Positions 51,001 through 60,000 of a DNA stretch of 64,000 bases are shown piece after piece. A model generated the notes under the pieces. That model saw only the letters and a program-made list of their open reading frames with translations. It had not been told where the DNA came from and ran no database searches. Source of the stretch: Blasia pusilla (taxonomy: Eukaryota; Marchantiophyta; Marchantiopsida; Blasiales); assembly GCA_050084515.1 (NCBI GenBank), contig CM114271.1, forward strand, positions 68,572,001 through 68,636,000, given 5' to 3'. The translations under genes were made by a program, and so were the position numbers. The stretch's first letter is position 1. Each line of letters begins with the position of its first letter.

Positions 51001-54000
51001 CTGGACCTGCGAACTTCCTGAATGCTGCCCTCAGCTTGAGTGGCTGAACTATTGTGAATCAAAGAGTTGATGTTTTGGAGGATCTACTGCTGGAGGAGAT
51101 AGCATGCTGCCTGAAGAGGCATCAATAGTGTGGAGAGTCTATGAGCAGTAGATCAATCAGATATCTCTCTTGTTTTGTAAGTACAAAGTTTCCTTTCCTA
51201 TTTTACATCTGTGAAGCTATTCCATGTGTAATCTGGTGTGACTTCTTGGACAAATTGGAGAAAAAAATTAGCTCTGTCATCAAAGTCACTATTTGTTTGG
51301 TTCTCTCTTTATTACATAATACCAGCTCTCATGCAATGAAGTATTGTATATAACCCCTACAGACTGTTGAAATTTGTTAATATCTAGTTTAGTCATGCCC
51401 TAAAAGTAGTTAGTCAAATACTAACTTAGTTGGATACTAATTTAGTTAGCTAGAGATAACTTTGTGTTCCTCTATCTTTTTAGGGTAACCTTGAATTAGG
51501 GCAATTCTCGAGTTAGGGCTAGCCACCATCTGTTATTTAGGGTATGGATCTGTTCAAGAAGATCCAAGGGCCAGAAGTGCTCACCCTCATGTATATAATG
51601 TCTCTCTTTAGAGAGCAGAAGCCAATTCTACAGCATGCACAGTTTTGGTGAGGACTCCTGAGGCTCTTGGTCCTGCTGCAGAGTGATCAGAGAGTAGGAA
51701 GAGAAGATTGAAACTAATTGCTGTGCTTGCTAGAGCCTCACTGGAAGGCAGGTTGTTTTGTCTAGTATGCTGATGGAGATTGTTTGTGCTCAATGGTGAG
51801 CCATGTCTGATCTCTGAGCTGGTGACATGTGAGGACCTGTAGTGTGAGTGCAAGGTGTGGCTGAGTAGAATCCTTCTTAGTATCTCTTAGATAGTAAGAA
51901 GAGTCACATCATGGTAGGGCTCTGATTTGGCAATAGAGATAGGAACTGATTTGCTGATTGTGTACAAGCTGAAATCATGGATGGTCTAGCTGATGCTAGC
52001 TCTGACTTTGTACAAGGAGATACTTCTGCTGGTCAATCATATTCTCAGGTTATGGGCCCACCCCAAACCTTTCTCCTTAGTGATTTCAGCAGTGTAGAGA
52101 AGTTAGATGGTGGGAACTATAGAGAATGGTCCAGAACCATGATGGACATTCTAATGCTGAAAGGGTTGTGGGTGTATGTTGAGATGAAACCTCACAATCT
52201 AGAAGAGCTTGTGGTAAACTTCGCTTGGAGACAGCAAAATCAGTTGGCAGCTATCTTACTCAAACAGACCCTGAACTCCTCTATGAGGGAGTTGGTGGAT
52301 GGTATAAGCAATGCTTGGGAGATCTGGTCCAAGCTGAAGAGTTTGAACAAGGAGTCAGCTTTGACTCTAGCTATGCAAAGATGGAAGACATTGAGCTCGA
52401 CAAGGATGGCTGACACAGATAGAGTTGCAGCTCACATTGCCAAAATGGAGTCAACTTTTGCACAAGTGAAAGCAGTTGGACAGGAACTGATTCCTATATG
52501 GAAGGTAACCCTGTTGCTATCCTCCTTACCTCCTCGATTTGATACAATGGTTACAATCTTTGAAACCTGGGAGGCAGATTTGCTTACATGGGAATCTGTG
52601 ACCAACAAGCTCCTGAGATATGATCAAGAGCGAGAGGTGATTGTGGAAGAAACAGTCATGCTCAACAGGGATAGGAAGTGGAAAGAGACCAGAACTTGTT
52701 ACATTTGTGCAGAAAAGGGACATCTTGCTCGCAATTGTCCAAAGAAGTTGAAAAGGGGAGAGAAAGTTAAAAGGAGTGGATCTGCAGTCAAGAATCAAGA
52801 GAAGTTGATGGAGAAGCAAAGTACCTCATACAGGGAGAAGGATAAGGCAAAGGTTGCTGGAGTGATGACTACTGAATACACATCTGATGAAAGTTGTTGT
52901 TCTTTCATGATGGCCTCGTGTGAGAAAGATCTCAAGAGGAGCAGTGGATGGTGGGTGGACTCCGGTGCAACATCACATGTCTGTTATCAAGAGGAGTTGT
53001 TCTCAGACATAAAACCAGCAAGTAATCATCACGTGAGAAGTGCTTCTGGATTGTTAAGTCCTGTGGGAGGGGTTGGCTCAGTTTCTATTTTCTTCAGTGC
53101 TGATGAAAGCAAATTGATGAAATGGCAGCTGCATGGAGTGTTATATGTTGCAGATTACATAAAAAATCTGTTGTCAGTTAAGAAATTATTGGAGGCAGGA
53201 ATTGATGTGCACTTCTGGAACTCAAACCAGACTTGCACACTTGAGAGAAACGGGAAAGTCTTGTGCCGAGGAGTGGTACAAGGAAATTTGTTCAAACTGC
53301 TGGAATGTGATCCAGAGGAGCAGGTAAATCTCACTGAGAATAGGAGCTTGCTGAATCTGTGGCATTGCAGATTGGGGCACCTATCGGAACACAGCATTCG
53401 AGCTCTGCAAGGAATGTCATGTGGTGTGGAGATTGAGAAGTCACAGAAGCTTGAGTTCTGTGAGGCTTGTGTGCAAGGAAAGCTCACAAGTCACCTGCTC
53501 CCAGAAGGTCACTTAACAGGTCTGAAAGATTATTGGACTTGATTCACTCTGATGTGTGTGGACCAATGCCTGTAAAGTCACTAGGAGGAGCACGCTATTT
53601 TGTGTCATTTGTGGACGACAAGAGTAGAAAGAGCTTTGTGTACCTGATAAGCAGCAAGGCTCAAGTTCTAGAGAAATTTGTTATCTTTGTCAACATGACA
53701 GAGAGGCAAGTTGAACGAAGAGTGAAGAGACTTAGGTCTGATGGAGGAAGAGAATATGCAAGTAAAGACTTTCAAGCATATCTCTCAGCCAAGGGGATAT
53801 TAAAAGATGTTACGGCACGTGACAGCCCCCACCAAAATGGAGTAGCTGAAAGGTTGAATAGAACCTTGCAAGAGAAAGCCTTGAGCATGTTGCAACATGC
53901 CAAGCTTGGTCAAGAATTCTGGGGAGCAGCTATCATGACAGCGAATTATCTGAGGAACATCAGTCCCACACCGGCCTTGAAGAATGTAACTCCAGAAGAG

Positions 54001-57000
54001 TGCTGGTCTGATAAGAAACCTGACATTTCTAGATTGAAAGTGTTTGGTTGTGTTGGCTATTCCCTCACCCCTGATACACAAAGGAGGAAACTAGATGCAA
54101 AGGCTCACAAGTACATATTTGTTGGGTATGAAGAAGGGCTGAAAGGATACATGTTGTATAATCCTAGAACCTGCAAGGCAATTCGAAGCAATGATGTGAC
54201 TTTTGATGAGAAGAGTTTTTGGAAAGACTCTGAGCACAAAGAGTCAATGGTCACCAGAGTGATGCCAGTAATCACTTCTGTTGTCACTCCTGTAAACATC
54301 CCTGTAGTGTCGAACTCACATCAAGATGCTGATAAGGAGGAAGTATCAAAGGATACACTTGGAGAATGTAGTGGAGGATTAGATACTTGCACCCAAGGTG
54401 TAAGAGAGGAAGATCATGTTGAAAATGATCAGCCTATGAAGGTGTACCAAAGGAGAAGTGCAGCCAAGCAAGTTCTAGAGGCACATGAGTCCACAGAGGG
54501 AGTGATCAAGGAGATCTCAGAGCAATGGAGATCTGGAAGAATTTCCAAACCTGTAGAAAGGTTGGGGATAAACGAAGCTCATTCTATTGAAGAAGGAGTT
54601 GTAGAGCCCAACTCTTTGAGTGAGGCTATGAGCAGGAATGATTCAAAACAGTGGAGCAGGCCGTGGCAGAAGAAAAGGTCTCATTAGAGAAAAATGAGAC
54701 ATGGGAGTTTGTAGATTTGCCACCTGGTAGAAAGACCATTGGTTGCAAATGGGTCTTCAGAATAAAAAGGGGACCAAAGAATGAGATCTTGAAGTACAAG
54801 GCACGTCTGGTTGCAAAAGGCTTCAATCAGGAGGCTGGTTTAGACTATCAGGAGACCTTTGCTCCTGTTGCAAGGTATGGATCCATTAGAGTTCTCTTGG
54901 CATTAGCAGCTCAACATAATTGGGAGGTGGAACAGATGGATGTGACGACTGCATTCTTAAATGGAGAACTGAAAGAGGAGATCTACATGGAGGTACCAGA
55001 TGGTTATACTCATCCAGGCAAGGTGTGTCTCTTGAAGAAAGCCCTTTATGGCCTAAAGCAAGCACCTAGATGCTGGTATGAGAAGATGGATGCTTACCTG
55101 ATCAGGAAAGGATTCCAACGTAGCAATGCAGATCAAGGAGTGTACTCCTTAGACTCCACCATGTACATAGCATTGTATGTTGATGATCTTCTGATGCTAG
55201 GAGGGAGCTTAGACACTGTAAAGAGAGTGAAGAAAAACCTCTGTCACAGGACAAACATAGAAAGTGTATATCTATGATGGGCATTACTCTAAACTCTCAT
55301 TAAGAGGGAGTGTTGAAATTTGTTAATATCTAGTTTAGTCATGCCCTAAAAGTAGTTAGTCAAATACTAACTTAGTTGGATACTAATTTAGTTAGCTAGA
55401 GATAACTTTGTGTTCCTCTATCTTTTTAGGGTAACCTTGAATTAGGGCAATTCTCGAGTTAGGGCTAGCCACCATCTGTTATTTAGGGTATGGATCTGTT
55501 CAAGAAGATCCAAGGGCCAGAAGTGCTCACCCTCATGTATATAATGTCTCTCTTTAGAGAGCAGAAGCCAATTCTACAGCATGCACAGTTTTGGTGAGGA
55601 CTCCTGAGGCTCTTGGTCCTGCTGCAGAGTGATCAGAGAGTAGGAAGAGAAGATTGAAACTAATTGCTGTGCTTGCTAGAGCCTCACTGGAAGGCAGGTT
55701 GTTTTGTCTAGTATGCTGATGGAGATTGTTTGTGCTCAATGGTGAGCCATGTCTGATCTCTGAGCTGGTGACATGTGAGGACCTGTAGTGTGAGTGCAAG
55801 GTGTGGCTGAGTAGAATCCTTCTTAGTATCTCTTAGATAGTAAGAAGAGTCACATCATGGTAGGGCTCTGATTTGGCAATAGAGATAGGAACTGATTTGC
55901 TGATTGTGTACAAGCTGAAATCATGGATGGTCTAGCTGATGCTAGCTCTGACTTTGTACAAGGAGATACTTCTGCTGGTCAATCATATTCTGCTGGACAA
56001 ATTGGAGAAAAAAATTAGCTCTGTCATCAAAGTCACTATTTGTTTGGTTCTCTCTTTATTACATAATACCAGCTCTCATGCAATGAAGTATTGTATATAA
56101 CCCCTACAGACATCTCTGTCTGATCTGAGCACATCACACCAACATCATCTAAAAAGAGGTAACTGCATGGACTGAAAAAGCTAGAGTTACTAAGTCCTAG
56201 GCTTATCTAGCTGTAAATAACATGGTAGAAAAAGAAAAGTTCTTTAGACCCGAAGAAGAGGAGAACATATTAGTGTGATGTGAAACGATCCAGGAATGAA
56301 GCTGGATGCAAATCAGTCATCATGCGTACTTACTTAAACTTATAACCAACCAAGATAAGAAAGAACATGATCTGTTATTAAGGGAACAATCCGACCCTGC
56401 CACTGTTAGTAACTCATGAAGATGTGTCACATCGTGACTCATATGGGTAAGTGAGTAAGTGGTGATTCGTCCGCCTTGAGCTACCAGGTTGCTGACAGCC
56501 TTGGATACATGTCCGGACTAGACAGCTGATGACACCAAAGATTTTGGTGTAATTGCCTCCTTGGCTAACGGGGCGCAAATCTTGTAGACCATGTCTCCAG
56601 TTGTCAAGGGGCGCTGCATTACAGAAGGCTACTTTCGTCTCCAGCAAACAACATACAGTCTAGGCATCAGATATGATCAGCCTACTAAGTTTCTGCAAAG
56701 CTCATAAGCACCTCTGATATCACCTCATTTAGCTCTCTACTTTCGAATACCTCAGACACCGAGACAGATGTTTAAGGTCCACTGAATGTTATTCTGAAGT
56801 GCCACTAATTATAAAACAGACAGTCCAAAAATTTATTGAAACTTTACCCTTGTTTTTTTTCACTTACAATTGCTCATCTTTATGGGGAGTCAAGTTATTG
56901 CAAAATACTCCCGGGAAACTTGAGAATCGCTTTCGTAGCATGCTCAGTGTACGAATCTGCCGACCAAAAACCAACATCAATTACTAGACAGACCATCATA

Positions 57001-60000
57001 CCTGAAAGGAATCGAATCTAAATAAGATGCGCATACAAACTGCACACCATAGTTCTACTTCTCCACAGGAAGCAGGATTATCCTATTCGAGCTGAGTGGG
57101 TCTCCTAATGCTAAACCTTCATCAAATCTAGGTATTGAGACTGTTAGGTCAAGCAAAAAAATTTACTTTTACTTCGACTTTGAAACGTAGCTTTGCTTAT
57201 GTAGGTTAAAAAAAAATTCTACGACATAGACCTCTCAGCTTTGGGTTCAGGTGGACTAGAACCGGTCCTCTGAGAGCAAGAGACTCACCACACATCTCTC
57301 ATTCATTCTGTTGCCTAACACTTTTCCGAAACTCTGAACATGTTAACATTCTCTGTTGTTGTGTTCTAGCCTGGGTCATTGACCTATTGTGGAGGAAAGA
57401 CTTCATGGTATGGAGGATCTACTGCTGGTGGGGATAGTGTGCAACCTGAAGAGTAATAAACAGCTGTACAAAGTCTCTTCTTCCTGTAAATAGGAAGTCT
57501 GTGAGAGGTAGATAAACTCAGATCTCTCTCAATAAATCTTTTCATTCATTGCTTCATCTCATTGCTTTGGAAACACAGTTTTCTTCTCATTTGTTTTCAG
57601 TGAAGCTATTCCAATGTATGTATAATCTGCTGTGGTTCTTAATAACATTGAGCAACAAAGATCAGTTCCATTCTCAAAGGCAGATCGAGATTCAGCTTTC
57701 TTCATTAACAGGTAGGCCATCTACCTCTCCAAGCCGTGCTCTCGCACCATCAAGGCCCCCAATAATTGAAGAAACAACAGTGTACCACACTTGTGGGTCT
57801 AAATAGTAGATCTGTCCAACACATTTCAAACCAAGTTGTTTTAGTCGTCAAATGACAAAGCAACTCTCTTGTATGAGTCACAAACCCTCAACTTCCGAAT
57901 GAAATACATGTCCAAACGACTGCCTCCTACACAGAGTACTTTCAAAGGATTTTACACAAAACAGAGATCAAGGATTGGCAAAAAGGCTGTACCAGAATCA
58001 CCGGGGCCCAAAGAGCTGCAATGGTGAGGGCATTGTGGTTATCTGATCCACACTCGGTCCAAAAAATTAATCAAAACACCACCTCGTCACAATCACTTAT
58101 TCTACTTGATGATTGGCCTTTAATTAAAAGAACAAGTACCATATGATGGATCCTAATATGACTTCTCACATCCAACTGTCATCTATGGTTTCAAAATATT
58201 CAAAGCCCAAGATAAAGTGTAACATCAATCCTTACTCTTGGAGATGAAATCATGCCACTTATATTCAAGTCGTAGCCTGATGATCTGCTTGGTGGGGCTC
58301 ACCAAGGCATTCACCTGGAAGGACAAAAAAAAAAAGTTATTGCGTTCACAACCATGGAAGACCGACTCATCGTATCAACATCCATTCAACAGCCCTTTTA
58401 ATCACTGGCAGCAAATTCGTGGCTTCATCAACATATCCACGGCAATAAAAAGCTTTCTGACACAATCCACATCACGGATAACCAAGGGCCCACTGTAGAA
58501 TAAATTATGGCATATTCACAAAGCACTAAAACTGCACCCTACATTGCTTAGCATTATCCTTTGAGCAAACCTCTTGGTTTTTCTTGGATGATTTTTACAT
58601 GTTCATCCTGATTCAAGCCAAGATGCTAAGAAATTTATAACATTTGACCCCAAAAACAGCCAGGTAGGTATTGAGACGATCCCAAATTCTATGGTCTGAG
58701 AAAGAAAACAGGACTCGGTTTTCCAAACATAAATCAAAGGAACATAACTTGGACAGCAGGTGTAAGGAAAACCAAAAGTTATTTCTGACGAAAACTAGAA
58801 GACCAAACAATTCCACTAGAATGAAAGAATGAAAACCATCATATCAGGCAGTTAACAAACACATTGTGAAAAGAAACACTTACCTGGAAATAGTAACTGA
58901 AGGTGAACTTGCATGCCAAAATAACGACCCAAACCAGAGAGTATCTGCAATGACAAGAAAAATAAAGCCATCACTCCTGTTACAGACAATTCTAATCTCG
59001 TTAACCTTCAGAAATCAAAGAGCACCTCTCAAGAAGTTTGACATGAGGCTTCACGTTGACAATTAACACAACTAAGATGTACTTTCAGCATTTATTCATA
59101 AGTTCTGAGAACAACTGGAGCACCTTGGTCCAGAAATTTTCGTGCTTGTTAAGCCTTGACAAGCAAATCTGACATTTATCTCCACTAGGAAAACCGAAGT
59201 AAGAGATATCTCTATCTTGCTATCTCCTGGGTGTTTCTTTACCAAAGCTTTGAACCTCAGAAATAACAGCATAACTTAGATGGAAAACCGGCGGATAAAA
59301 AATGACCCGGAGCACAATTCTTGGTCCAGGCAAAGAAATCTTTTGTGAAGACATTAGCCAAGTCTAAACCCTAAAGGCAAACCTACCCAAGGTAGTCCCG
59401 AGTTCTTTCATACAAACCACGTCCAACGAAATACCGGTCCTGTAGAAATCCTTAAAACATCAGAACCAAAAATCTGACCAGATCACAGTAAAAAAGGGCT
59501 GTCTAGTAACCAGGACACTATCAAAAGCCATCCTAATCTGCATGATAGGTGACCTTCAGCTCATGCCAGTACTACATCTTCATCTGTATGATCAAATGCT
59601 TCATCTCTCCCCTCCACTGAGTCTACCAACAATAAGGAGACTATCTTGCAGGGTCTGAATAAGAATCTTTCTGAACATAAAACCCTTTAAAATCAGTTCA
59701 TCGAAAAATGGCGTACTCTTAATCAACATAACTTGTGACATATTTGGGTCAAACAATGTACCTACTGCCTTCTCCATTCTCTGAGGTTAATTTTTCATTC
59801 ACAACCAATCAAGTATCAATATTGCCCACCAGTACCACTTACAATGCACACTGACCAACAGAAAATAGAACATAGGAGACCACAGCTTCGGGAATTTTGA
59901 ATACCTGATGCACCCAGAAAATAAACTTTATTATAGCCCAGTCGCCACACTTTTCAGTTTGTCGACGGAAGAAAGGAATCCGCATCAAGAGAGTCACCAT

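Larger units (their letters stand above)
51365..55993 (+). mobile_element. Young, non-autonomous Ty1/copia retrotransposon
   Basis: The 4.6-kb element has LTRs identical over 681 bp, a primer-binding site, a gag-protease-integrase-RT coding region and a polypurine tract. Order integrase before RT is that of Ty1/copia. The coding region has two single-base frame breaks (about 53478 and 54655). RT stops shortly after the catalytic box, so the rest of RT and all of RNase H are missing. Identical LTRs mean recent insertion, so it probably moved with proteins from another copy, or the damage came with or after insertion. It sits in a callose synthase intron in antisense orientation. Confidence 0.93.

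Noticed and set aside
51608-51853. Antisense 81-codon frame repeated at 55554-55799
   Set aside because: It is the same LTR sequence read backwards in both LTRs. No protein features and no reason to be translated.
56414-56647. Minus-strand frame as a missing callose synthase linker exon
   Set aside because: Sequence (LRPVSQGGNYTKIFG and flanks) does not match the family linker and junctions are unclear.
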